From NCBI GenBank assembly GCA_029946065.1, contig JAQSDU010000007.1, positions 186,001 through 250,000 on the forward strand: 64,000 nucleotides of DNA, in the 5' to 3' direction. Positions 54,535-64,000 of this stretch are shown here, one piece after another; within the stretch, counting starts at the first letter, position 1; each line of letters starts with the position of its first letter. A model generated the notes under the pieces. The model was not told where the DNA came from. It saw nothing but the letters and a program-made list of their open reading frames with translations, and searched no databases. The DNA is from Flavobacterium sp. (GTDB lineage Bacteria > Bacteroidota > Bacteroidia > Flavobacteriales > Flavobacteriaceae). Position numbers and translations under genes: made by a program.

Positions 54535-55942
54535 TCAAATTATCTGCGAACTTCACGTCAAACAAGCTTACAAACGCATTTTCGATTGTGCCATCAGGAT
54601 TAAGAATCATCGTGCGGTGAATTTTATTGATGACCCATTTTTCTTTCATGTCTTCAAAATTAGCGGCGCGCAATTCTGTTACACCATCGAATTTATAATT
54701 GGAAAGCAATTTGAGCCAATTGTTCTGGTTATTGTCAACGCAAATGCCTATGAAATGGTAATCGGGATGACTTTTTTCCATTTCCATAATTTTCTTATGA
54801 GCGGCTGCAAGATGCGATTCGAGGCTTTCTGTCCAAAAGAAAATAACGGTTTTCTTTTTGATATAAGCGTTGATGGAAACCGGCTGATTTTTCTCGTCAA
54901 CCAAAGCTACTTCCGGTAGTTTATTACCGGTTTTTAATAACTGTATGGCATTTCCGATTTTAAGGATTTCGTTGTGCTGACTTGTATCTGTTGACAAAAC
55001 GTGGTATTTGTCCAGGAATTTTTTGTTGTTGACGATATTCTGGTCTTCCAATAGATAAGTGAAAGCGATGTTGTTGAGTATCGTATTTTTTATTTTTTCG
55101 TTTTTGAATAAAGTATCGGCGATATTCATTTTACGGATATTCATATCGAGCGCCATATCTGCCGGACTGGTATTTGGCGTTAAATCATTACTTAACGCTA
55201 CATTGTTGAGCATGTAGGTGAGGTATTTTACAAAAGGTGAATATTCTTTTAGCTTCAGGTTGTTAAAATCGATATTTTGCCTGTAGTCATAAAAATCCTT
55301 TGGAAGGTCTTTCTTAATATCGGTACCTGTTCGGGCTTTGTGTACGATTGGATAGATTTCTTTTTTTGTATAATGACCAAAATTGAGACATGCCTGTGCA
55401 TAAATGTCAAAATCATCACTCCATTCTAATTCTTTCTTTTTGGTATCGTAAAATACTTTTTTGATGGCGTAAGTAGAATCGACATTCTTTTTGAATTTCG
55501 GATAATCGTAGTCAAAAACGTCGTAAATTTTCTTTTTGTCTTCTTCGTTTTTGAGGTATAATTCCATCAAAAAGTTGTTTTTTTCTTCGCCGCGTCCGCA
55601 AAAAACTATCGATTCATCAAATTCATCGGTGTTGATGCGCACCATGATGCTGTCGTTTTTGTCGAAATACACATATTGAAATTCCGGTTCATTTTTAAAA
55701 GTATATAAACCAGGCGTTAACGAATCAAATTTGATAAAAAAAGTATTGTCTTTTTTGAGCATAATGGTATCTAAAACCTGAGATCCACGGCAAAAAAGCA
55801 CATAGGGATTGGTAGGATTTGTAACTTCACCACCAAAATAAGCCGTATAATTATCGTCTTTAAACTGCTTGTTACACGAAGTAAAAAGGGTGAGCAAACA
55901 AGCCGGAAAAAAGAACAGTTTTATAAATTTTAAATCACACAT
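54530..55942 (-). CDS. TlpA-like thioredoxin-fold lipoprotein lacking CxxC
   Basis: 470 residues. Lipoprotein signal to LFTSC (residue 23). A DUF4369-like beta N-domain and helical middle (about 30-330) precede a C-terminal thioredoxin fold (about 340-470; KLPEVALVDEKNQPVSI, then TVIFFWTESLESHLAAAHKK). The position normally WCxxC reads WTESLES, so the thiol-disulfide centre is absent and the domain is probably a binding or structural one. Envelope-anchored. Lone gene. Confidence 0.85.
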   Translation of the reverse strand: MCDLKFIKLFFFPACLLTLFTSCNKQFKDDNYTAYFGGEVTNPTNPYVLFCRGSQVLDTIMLKKDNTFFIKFDSLTPGLYTFKNEPEFQYVYFDKNDSIMVRINTDEFDESIVFCGRGEEKNNFLMELYLKNEEDKKKIYDVFDYDYPKFKKNVDSTYAIKKVFYDTKKKELEWSDDFDIYAQACLNFGHYTKKEIYPIVHKARTGTDIKKDLPKDFYDYRQNIDFNNLKLKEYSPFVKYLTYMLNNVALSNDLTPNTSPADMALDMNIRKMNIADTLFKNEKIKNTILNNIAFTYLLEDQNIVNNKKFLDKYHVLSTDTSQHNEILKIGNAIQLLKTGNKLPEVALVDEKNQPVSINAYIKKKTVIFFWTESLESHLAAAHKKIMEMEKSHPDYHFIGICVDNNQNNWLKLLSNYKFDGVTELRAANFEDMKEKWVINKIHRTMILNPDGTIENAFVSLFDVKFADNLK

Positions 55943-56041
55943 GTGTAAAAATTATTGCAAACAAAAATATTAGGTTGCATTCGATATTATTGTTAAGGCA
56001 TAGTTAAATGTGCGATACTCATAATCAGCGTGAAAAGCAGT

Positions 56042-56227
56042 CTAAATATGAAGGTTTGAAAGACAGACCCCAAATCCGATAACAAAAAGTATGACGGCAA
56101 GTAAAATCAGCCAAAGCCCTTTTTTCTTCATATCTTTACTGAAAATCAAAATTCCTAGCCCTGTCAGGAATAAAATTGGACTAAGAAAAAATAAAAACAT
56201 CATAAAACCATTTGATAAGTCGTTCAT
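56042..56227 (-). CDS. Small two-helix membrane protein in the radical SAM operon
   Basis: 61 residues with two hydrophobic segments (about 8-30 and 38-58). Its ATG overlaps the radical SAM stop (56224-56227), so it is translationally coupled. Function unknown; may be an accessory subunit or membrane anchor for the enzyme. Confidence 0.75.
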   Translation of the reverse strand: MNDLSNGFMMFLFFLSPILFLTGLGILIFSKDMKKKGLWLILLAVILFVIGFGVCLSNLHI

Positions 56228-57612
56228 ATATTTAGTTCTTTTCTGATTTGCTCAATATGATTTTCGCGGTAAAATAAATTCATCGTTTCAAACGGAATGA
56301 TTTTCATCTTGTCGCTAACAATATGTACACAAGATTTTTTAACGGCGCGCACATCAAAATCCTGAGCATCCATAAAATTCATGATAATAATACGAAATAA
56401 ATTGTCATAACCCAAAGTTTCAGATTGCACGCGCGGCAAGCAGCACATGAGTTCGCCAAAAGTATCTTTGGCACAATCGACAGAAATGCCGGTGCTAAAA
56501 AGTGTTAACATGTGCTCCTTTAGTTTTTCATCATGTTCGAATACAATCGTATTTTTAGAGTTATTGAGCAAATCTTCCGGATTGATTAAATGTGTCATCG
56601 GAATGACTTCACCGTCAATTTTGAGTGCATAAGCCATACATAGTGCATCTGGATTGCACGGCACCGGAATCAAATCTTGTGGTGTAAATACAGGATACTG
56701 CTCATAAATTTTTCTTCTGACTTCCGTGAGTGTAATGCGTCCCTGATTGTCATCATAATTCTGATTCCTCCCGGCAACTTGTGTAGGTTGAAAAGTTACA
56801 CCGCGTACACATTTTTGTTGCACGGCATACTCCAATATTTTTCCAATTTCATCATCATTCTCTCCTTTTTGTAAGGTGATGACCAATGTAGTTGAAATAT
56901 TGAATTTATTGAGGTTTTCGATTGCTTTTCTTCTCACTTCAGTCAGATCTTCACCGCGCAGTTTTTGCAATACTTCAGGTTTAAAACTGTCAAACTGCAA
57001 ATAGACTTCGAAATCCGGCATATAGGTCGATAGTTTTTCCGCAAAAGCGACATCTTTTGCAATCCGGATACCATTAGTGTTAACCATTAAATGTTTGATG
57101 GGTTTTGTTTTGGCAATATCAAGTATCTTAAAAAAATCTGGATGTACTGTGGGTTCACCACCTGAAATCTGTACAACATCTGGTTCACCTTCATTGGTTA
57201 CCACCGTATCAAACATTTTTTCAATTTCTTCGAGCGTTCTGTGTCTTCCATAATTTGGAGCCGAATTGGCATAGCAAGTGGGGCAGGCGAGATTGCAACG
57301 ATCTGTCACTTCAACGACGGTGAGACAGGAATGTTGCTCGTGATCGGTACAAAGGCCGCAGTCATAAGGACAACCATAATGTACTTTGGTATTGAATTTC
57401 AGCGGAATTTCCGATTGTTTGTTATAATTCCTGATTTGTTTGTAATATTCGATATCATCGGCAATCATCACTTTCGTATCGCCATGTGTATGACAATGTT
57501 TCAACATCCAGACTTTTTCATCTTGGAAAACAATTTTAGCATCGGCAAGTTTCAGGCATTCCGGACAAATGCTTTTCGTATAATCGTAATAAACATAATC
57601 GCGTGTTCTCAT
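56224..57612 (-). CDS. Radical SAM enzyme of the tetraether lipid synthase-like family (COG1964)
   Basis: 462 residues. The N-terminus has a zinc/rubredoxin-like CPEC (16-19) and C40, then CPYDCGLC (81-88) and C96, then the radical SAM CxxxCxxC as CNLACPTC (106-113) and GGEP. Further Cys lie in VPCNPDALC and DCAKDTFGELMCC. Multiple auxiliary cluster motifs of this layout are those of MJ0619 and tetraether lipid synthases, which join lipid tails. The product here is unknown. It is four-base overlapped by the Lgt-like gene before it and the small membrane gene after it. Confidence 0.85.
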   Translation of the reverse strand: MRTRDYVYYDYTKSICPECLKLADAKIVFQDEKVWMLKHCHTHGDTKVMIADDIEYYKQIRNYNKQSEIPLKFNTKVHYGCPYDCGLCTDHEQHSCLTVVEVTDRCNLACPTCYANSAPNYGRHRTLEEIEKMFDTVVTNEGEPDVVQISGGEPTVHPDFFKILDIAKTKPIKHLMVNTNGIRIAKDVAFAEKLSTYMPDFEVYLQFDSFKPEVLQKLRGEDLTEVRRKAIENLNKFNISTTLVITLQKGENDDEIGKILEYAVQQKCVRGVTFQPTQVAGRNQNYDDNQGRITLTEVRRKIYEQYPVFTPQDLIPVPCNPDALCMAYALKIDGEVIPMTHLINPEDLLNNSKNTIVFEHDEKLKEHMLTLFSTGISVDCAKDTFGELMCCLPRVQSETLGYDNLFRIIIMNFMDAQDFDVRAVKKSCVHIVSDKMKIIPFETMNLFYRENHIEQIRKELNI

Positions 57613-58349
57613 ATAAAAAGCCTTTTATAAATTCGGACAATAAAACGGTAATAGTAAGCAAAAATGAACAAAGCACTCCAATGGATGCTACTCAAATGTA
57701 ACCATAAAGCATGATATGGTTTGATGAATTCAACGAAAAAGCGATAGGCAAAATACAAAACCATAAAAAGTTTGAAACGATCGCCGTTACACATTTCCAT
57801 TGGTTTTATCTTTCGGAATAAAAAAAACAATCCTATCATATATAGCATTTCATAAAGCGCTACCGGATGTCGAAGTATTCCGTCACCAAGATCCATTCCG
57901 GTAAAAAAAGACGTTGGTATGCCATACGTAGGTTCTGCAATTCCGGAAATAAAACAACCCATCCTTCCAATGAAAACGGCAATGATAATCGGAAATACAT
58001 ATACATCACCCGAAGCAATTTTTACGCCGATTATTTTCTTGATCAATTCGACTCCAAAAAGACCGCCAATAAAACCACCGGCGACAGTTTTACTTTGGTA
58101 TAAATCGATTAAAGTGAGTTGCGAAAGGGTTTCAGGCGTTTCGAGAACTGCTATCAGCCTTGAGCCGATTAAAGCGCCAATCATCGCACCAATGAGTATC
58201 CAGAGGCGGTTTGTATCTGAAATTGGATCCTCTATTTTTTTCTTTTGGAAATAATAAACGCGGATGCCTATTATAAACGCGATGGTTTCAAAAAAATAAT
58301 GCACCGGTGCCGGATTTTCGAATATGGGGAAAGCCGGTATTAAATTCAT
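57609..58349 (-). CDS. Lgt-like integral membrane transferase
   Basis: A 246-residue membrane protein of about seven segments, homologous to prolipoprotein diacylglyceryl transferase. GGFIGG (91-96), IGRMGCFISG (127-136) and RHPVALYE (160-167) match Lgt's catalytic regions, but the Asn residues of GRxGNFxN are replaced by Cys and Ser, so it probably is not the housekeeping Lgt. First gene of the operon with the radical SAM enzyme, suggesting lipid or lipoprotein modification. Confidence 0.82.
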   Translation of the reverse strand: MNLIPAFPIFENPAPVHYFFETIAFIIGIRVYYFQKKKIEDPISDTNRLWILIGAMIGALIGSRLIAVLETPETLSQLTLIDLYQSKTVAGGFIGGLFGVELIKKIIGVKIASGDVYVFPIIIAVFIGRMGCFISGIAEPTYGIPTSFFTGMDLGDGILRHPVALYEMLYMIGLFFLFRKIKPMEMCNGDRFKLFMVLYFAYRFFVEFIKPYHALWLHLSSIHWSALFIFAYYYRFIVRIYKRLFI

Positions 58350-58408
58350 CTGCGTCGTTTAGCGGTTATTTAGCGGTTGCGAAAGCTGTAAATCTCCACT
58401 ATTTTTTC

Positions 58409-58416
58409 TACTTTTG
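58409..58416 (+). promoter_or_regulatory. TAnnTTTG promoter element for the ABC-F gene
   Basis: TACTTTTG, 25 bases before the ABC-F start. Direct repeats TTTAGCGGTT (58358-58367 and 58369-58378) lie further up in the divergent gap. Confidence 0.55.
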
Positions 58417-58438
58417 CAAAAAATTTTATAAAAGATAA

Positions 58439-60058
<1,620 letters not shown>

Positions 60059-60092
60059 ACAGTTAGACGGTAAGCTGGTAAGATTTTAAGAT

Positions 60093-60126
60093 AAAAAGCG
60101 ATTCATATTATAATGCATCGCTTTTT
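60093..60126 (+). terminator. Terminator after the ABC-F gene
   Basis: AAAAAGCGAT (60093-60102) pairs with ATCGCTTTTT (60117-60126) across a 14-base loop. 35 bases after the stop. Confidence 0.85.
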
Positions 60127-60255
60127 ATGCGTTTTAATGCAATCTTACGGTCTTTCTGTCTTACGGTCTCAAGTCTCACAGTCTCAAAATCTTTTCCCGT
60201 ACATTCTCTCAATATCCTAAAAAATCATATCTTTACATCCCAAACAACACTTCGT

Positions 60256-60789
60256 ATGAGTTCAAAAGTATTGCTTACTTCAAAAGAAGTCAATATCATT
60301 CTGCATCGTTTGGCCTGTCAGTTGATCGAGAAGCACCTCGATTTTTCCAATACAATCCTTATCGGAATACAGCCTCGAGGTACATTTTTGGCCGAACGTT
60401 TAAAAAATTTACTCGAAAAAGAATACAAAGTTGCCGATATTGTTTTAGGTTATCTCGACATCACTTTTTTTCGCGATGATTTCCGTCGTACCGAAAAACC
60501 ACTCGAAGCGAATAAAACCAACATCGATTTTATTGTAGAAAATAAAAAAGTCATTTTCATTGACGATGTGCTTTACACAGGACGCAGCATCCGTTCGGCT
60601 TTGACCGCGATCCAGTCATTCGGAAGGCCGTCAGAAATTGAATTACTGGTGCTGATTGACCGTCGTTTCAGTCGTCATTTGCCCATTCAGCCTGATTATC
60701 GAGGCCGTCAGGTGGATGCTATCAATAATGAAAAAGTAAAAGTAAACTGGTTGGAAAACGAAGGCGAAGATGGCGTATATTTAATTTAA
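60256..60789 (+). CDS. pyrR: PyrR: pyr regulator / uracil phosphoribosyltransferase
   Basis: 177 residues. Start 60256 (MSSKVLLTSKEVNIILHRLA) matches the family; 43 upstream codons in frame are not coding. PRPP-binding loop VIFIDDVLYTGRSIRSAL near residue 96. It is followed by pyrB 51 bases down, so both likely form one pyrimidine unit. In Firmicutes PyrR acts by attenuation; I see no anti-antiterminator here, so it may act mainly as an enzyme. Confidence 0.93.
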   Translation: MSSKVLLTSKEVNIILHRLACQLIEKHLDFSNTILIGIQPRGTFLAERLKNLLEKEYKVADIVLGYLDITFFRDDFRRTEKPLEANKTNIDFIVENKKVIFIDDVLYTGRSIRSALTAIQSFGRPSEIELLVLIDRRFSRHLPIQPDYRGRQVDAINNEKVKVNWLENEGEDGVYLI

Positions 60790-60840
60790 GTTGAAAGTCA
60801 AAAAAATCTAAAATCTAAAATATAAAATCTCCAATCTGAA

Positions 60841-61773
60841 ATGGGAATGAAAGAGTTAAGCGTAAATCACCTATTAGGCATCAAATATATCAACAAGAGT
60901 GATATTGACCTTATTTTTGAAACCGCCGATCATTTTAAGGAAGTCATCAACCGCCCAATCAAAAAAGTTCCATCTTTAAGGGATATTACAATAGCCAACA
61001 TCTTTTTCGAAAATAGTACCCGCACGAAATTATCTTTTGAACTCGCACAAAAACGACTTTCTGCAGACGTAATTAGTTTTTCGGCGGCGCAATCATCGGT
61101 TAAAAAAGGAGAAACGCTTATCGATACCGTCAACAATATTTTATCCATGAAAGTTGATATGGTGGTGATGCGCCACGCCAATCCAGGAGCTGCTTATTTT
61201 CTTTCACAAAACGTAAAAGCAAGTATCGTAAATGCAGGCGATGGTGCGCATGAACACCCAACACAGGGCCTTCTAGATAGTTATTCGATACGAGAAAAAC
61301 TTGGAGACGTCGGCGGCAAAAAGGTAGTTATTGTAGGTGATATTTTGCACTCAAGAGTAGCACTTTCTAATATTTATGCACTGAAAATGCAAGGCGCAGA
61401 AGTAAAAGTTTGCGGTCCGAAAACACTTATCCCAAAATACATCGAAAGTCTCGGTGTAACGGTAGAGCCAAATTTGCGAAAAGCACTCGAATGGTGCGAT
61501 GTGGCGAATATGCTGCGTGTTCAGAATGAAAGAATGGACATCAATTATTTCCCATCAACACGCGAATATGCACAGCAATATGGCGTTGATAAAGCACTTT
61601 TGGATGCTTTGAGCAAAGAAATAGTCATCATGCACCCCGGACCAATCAACCGCGGCGTCGAAATCACTTCGGATGTTGCCGATTCACAGCAATCCGTTAT
61701 ACTTAACCAAGTCGAGAACGGCGTGGCAATCAGAATGGCAGTAATTTATCTTTTAGCTTCGAAAATAAAGTAA
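60841..61773 (+). CDS. pyrB: Aspartate carbamoyltransferase catalytic chain
   Basis: 310 residues: second step of pyrimidine synthesis. Carbamoyl-phosphate motif ENSTRTKLSFE near residue 56, then GDGAHEHPTQGLLD near 133 and MHPGPINRG near 264. Either ATG 60841 or 60847 possible. No pyrI in the window, so it is likely the unregulated trimer form. Confidence 0.96.
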   Translation: MGMKELSVNHLLGIKYINKSDIDLIFETADHFKEVINRPIKKVPSLRDITIANIFFENSTRTKLSFELAQKRLSADVISFSAAQSSVKKGETLIDTVNNILSMKVDMVVMRHANPGAAYFLSQNVKASIVNAGDGAHEHPTQGLLDSYSIREKLGDVGGKKVVIVGDILHSRVALSNIYALKMQGAEVKVCGPKTLIPKYIESLGVTVEPNLRKALEWCDVANMLRVQNERMDINYFPSTREYAQQYGVDKALLDALSKEIVIMHPGPINRGVEITSDVADSQQSVILNQVENGVAIRMAVIYLLASKIK

Positions 61774-61914
61774 TTGAAAATTAGAAAATTTGTTAATAGT
61801 ATAATTTTGCATTCCATCACTAAATTTCTTAAATTCGCTAATAAGATATTTTCGATAATGATCCCACTGCTAATTTTCTAATTGTCACATTTTCTAATTA
61901 TCTAATTTATAGCC

Positions 61915-62247
61915 ATGAAAGTCGAAACTAAAGGACATACCACCACGATAAAAGACACGCAAGGCGACCTTACGGCGTTCCTTATGAAGATTACGCATGA
62001 GCACAAATCGTTCGAAAAACACAATCTTATTATTGATATTACGCATTGTAAAAGCGTGTCAGTAAAGGAAGTGAACGCATTTCTTCCTTTGTGTAAAGCC
62101 CATAAAAAAAATAAAAAATCTTTTGTAATTGTTGCTGAAGATTTCGATTTCAACAAAGCTTCCGACAAACTCAATATCGTTCCTACAAAATTGGAAGCCC
62201 ACGATATCATTGAAATGGAAGAAATCGAACGCGATTTGGGTTTTTAA
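61915..62247 (+). CDS. STAS-like small protein before RNase Z
   Basis: A 110-residue soluble protein of alternating beta/alpha type (LIIDITHCKSVSVKEVNAFL; FVIVAEDFDF), consistent with a STAS/anti-sigma-antagonist fold, though no phosphorylatable Ser is certain. It precedes rnz by 29 bases on the same strand. Often mis-named ribonuclease Z in databases because of this neighbour. Function unknown. Confidence 0.8.
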   Translation: MKVETKGHTTTIKDTQGDLTAFLMKITHEHKSFEKHNLIIDITHCKSVSVKEVNAFLPLCKAHKKNKKSFVIVAEDFDFNKASDKLNIVPTKLEAHDIIEMEEIERDLGF

Positions 62248-62276
62248 ATCACAAATCCTAAATCCTAAATTCCAAA

Positions 62277-63182
62277 GTGAATCTCACCATACTAGGCTGT
62301 TACGCCGCTACACCACGCACTTTTACCAATCCGACTTCGCAAGTTTTAGAGATAAAAAATCGACTGTTTTTGATTGATTGTGCCGAAGGAACCCAAGTGC
62401 AACTGCGCAAAAATAAAGTCAAATTTTCCAAAATCAATCATATTTTTATTTCGCATTTGCATGGCGATCATTTTTTCGGATTGGTCGGATTGATTTCCAC
62501 GTTTACACTTCTCAATCGTGAAAATGATTTACACGTTTATGGCCCGAAAGGCATCAAAGAAATTATTTTGCTTCAGTTGAAATACGCTAATTCTTATACA
62601 GGTTATAACTTGTATTTCAACGAACTTTCGTCGGATGCATCCGAAATCGTTTTTGAAGATGAAAAAGTAATCGTCTCGACTATTCCGCTAAAACACCGCG
62701 TTTATACGAACGGTTTTTTATTCCGCGAAAAAATTGGAGATAGAAGGCTCAATGTTGACGTTATTCAACAACATCAGATTGAAACCTGTTACTTTCAAAA
62801 CATTAAAAATGGCAAAGATATTACGCTTGACGATGGTACTTTGCTCAAAAACGAAGCACTGACATTCGAACCGATTCCACCGAAAAGTTACGCTTATTGT
62901 TCCGATACCGTTTACACGGAAAGCTACTTGTCGCTGATTGAAAATGTTGATGTTTTGTATCAAGAATCGACATTTTTGGATTCAGAAACGCATTTAGCGG
63001 AAAAAACCATGCATTGCACCGCAAAACAAACCGCTCAGATTGCTGCAAAAGCGAATGTAAAACAGTTAATTTTGGGTCATTATTCTACGCGATATGATTC
63101 GATTGAGCTTTTTCGGGAAGAAGCCGCGACAGTTTTTCCGAACGTCCATTTGGCCGATGACGGAAAGGTTTTTGAAATATAG
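62277..63182 (+). CDS. rnz: Ribonuclease Z (tRNA 3' processing)
   Basis: A 301-residue metallo-beta-lactamase-fold nuclease that trims tRNA 3' trailers. HLHGDHFFGL (residues 61-70) is the Zn motif; the downstream His and Asp ligands are in YCSDTVY and ILGHYSTRY. It starts with GTG at 62277: no ATG lies near and GTG gives MNLTILGCYAATPR. Relevant to this genome, where the tRNA-Arg gene lacks CCA. Confidence 0.94.
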   Translation: MNLTILGCYAATPRTFTNPTSQVLEIKNRLFLIDCAEGTQVQLRKNKVKFSKINHIFISHLHGDHFFGLVGLISTFTLLNRENDLHVYGPKGIKEIILLQLKYANSYTGYNLYFNELSSDASEIVFEDEKVIVSTIPLKHRVYTNGFLFREKIGDRRLNVDVIQQHQIETCYFQNIKNGKDITLDDGTLLKNEALTFEPIPPKSYAYCSDTVYTESYLSLIENVDVLYQESTFLDSETHLAEKTMHCTAKQTAQIAAKANVKQLILGHYSTRYDSIELFREEAATVFPNVHLADDGKVFEI

Positions 63183-63277
63183 TAAATAAGTTAATTAGAA
63201 AATTAGATAAAGAGAAAATTACATCCTAACTTTATATTTTATTATCATTACCTAAATTGTCCCATTATCTAATTAAA

Positions 63278-63919
63278 ATGAAAGATTTAAGCAATTACAG
63301 AAAATCATACGAAAAAAGTGCGCTAATTGAAGGTAATTTTCCCGAAGATCCATTACAATTATTTCACTTGTGGTTTCATGAAGTCGATGCTGAAAATACA
63401 GATGAAACGAATGCGATGACCATTTCCACTTTTGGATTGGACGGTTTTCCGAAGTCTCGGGTTGTTTTATTGAAGCAGTTTACCTACGAAGGATTTATTT
63501 TTTATACCAATTATAGTTCTGAAAAAGGAAAAGCAATTGCCCAAAATCCACACGTTTGTTTGTCTTTTTTTTGGCAAAAATCAGAACGACAAGTTATTAT
63601 AAAAGGCATTGCTGAAAAAGTACCTGAAAATATTTCAGACAATTATTTTGATTCCCGTCCGGAAGGCAGTAAGCTCGGCGCATTGGTTTCGATTCAAAGT
63701 GAAGTTGTTGATTCAAGGGAAGTTCTGGAGGAAAAGCTAAAAAATCTTGAACACCAATTTGAAGGAAAACCCATTCCAAGACCCGAAAATTGGGGCGGTT
63801 ATATTGTAAAACCCATCGAAATTGAATTTTGGCAAGGCCGTCCAAATCGCCTTCATGACAGAATCCGTTATAAGATTCAAGATGATTTTTCATGGAAAAC
63901 GGATAGGCTGCAGCCTTAA
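63278..63919 (+). CDS. pdxH: Pyridoxamine/pyridoxine 5'-phosphate oxidase
   Basis: 213 residues, FMN enzyme of the last step of vitamin B6 synthesis. Start 63278 chosen over 63257 because MKDLSNYRKSYEKS is the family N-terminus. Substrate/FMN motifs SRVVLLKQFTYEGFIFYTNY and the C-terminal EFWQGRPNRLHDR. Follows rnz by 95 bases on the same strand; supplies PLP to enzymes such as GlyA and ArgD. Confidence 0.94.
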   Translation: MKDLSNYRKSYEKSALIEGNFPEDPLQLFHLWFHEVDAENTDETNAMTISTFGLDGFPKSRVVLLKQFTYEGFIFYTNYSSEKGKAIAQNPHVCLSFFWQKSERQVIIKGIAEKVPENISDNYFDSRPEGSKLGALVSIQSEVVDSREVLEEKLKNLEHQFEGKPIPRPENWGGYIVKPIEIEFWQGRPNRLHDRIRYKIQDDFSWKTDRLQP

Positions 63920-64000
63920 ATCATCGTAAAAAGATACAATTAGCTGGCATTTTTTTGCATTTCGCTTTAAAATCACGATATTTAAAGAATCTGATTGTAA

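Noticed and set aside
60127..60255. N-terminal extension of PyrR
   Set aside because: The 43 codons match no PyrR and overlap the ABC-F terminator.

Overview
The window looks like the chromosome of a Flavobacteriaceae bacterium, most likely Flavobacterium or a close relative. It is AT-rich, has almost no Shine-Dalgarno sequences, and repeatedly shows the Bacteroidetes promoter TTG-N19-TAnnTTTG (cleanest at the arg operon, the SRP RNA and tRNA-Arg). Marker genes agree: a YtxJ bacillithiol-type thioredoxin, a SusC/OMP-type TonB receptor, a type IX secretion C-terminal sorting domain, and an arginine pathway that carbamoylates an N-acylated ornithine.

Layout. 1-7.8 kb: clpB (cut by the window edge), ytxJ, a small membrane protein, a TPR-like lipoprotein, fahA and glyA. 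7.9-12.5 kb: BlaI repressor, M56 sensor peptidase and TonB receptor in one direction. 12.7-21.9 kb: miaE, GNAT, pentapeptide-repeat protein, MFS exporter, several unknown membrane proteins, an ABC exporter and an alpha/beta hydrolase. 22.4-30.4 kb: a tightly packed eight-gene arginine operon (acyltransferase, argG, argC, argD, argF', argB, argE', argH), closed by a convergent Lrp/AsnC regulator. 31.1-37.9 kb: a TetR repressor and an RND tripartite efflux pump, with four copies of one palindromic operator.

38.16-48.34 kb is a candidate genomic island. A 16-bp piece of the tRNA-Arg(ACG) 3' end lies at its left edge and the intact tRNA at its right edge. Base composition inside, especially 41-47 kb, is visibly richer in GC by eye. 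It holds a broken LytTR regulator, a T9SS-secreted GloVer-repeat protein, a four-gene operon ending in a histidine kinase and LuxR-type regulator, a trio (96-aa protein, cysteine-rich protein, M43 metalloprotease lipoprotein) with a shared upstream motif, and a decayed IS1-family element. No integrase is visible.

48.6-64 kb returns to housekeeping content: a second BlaI/M56 pair with three AACTAT half-sites phased exactly 20 bp apart, a glutamine cyclotransferase, SRP RNA, an SDR, a transaldolase-family aldolase, a thioredoxin-fold lipoprotein without CxxC, a three-gene operon (Lgt-like membrane enzyme, radical SAM enzyme resembling tetraether lipid synthase, 61-aa membrane protein), an ABC-F ATPase, then pyrR, pyrB, a STAS-like protein, RNase Z and pdxH.

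The most promising leads are the Lgt-like/radical SAM operon (possible membrane-lipid or lipoprotein chemistry), the island trio at 44.2-46.9 kb, the residue in argF' that points to succinylated rather than acetylated arginine intermediates, and the operator arrays of TetR and BlaI.
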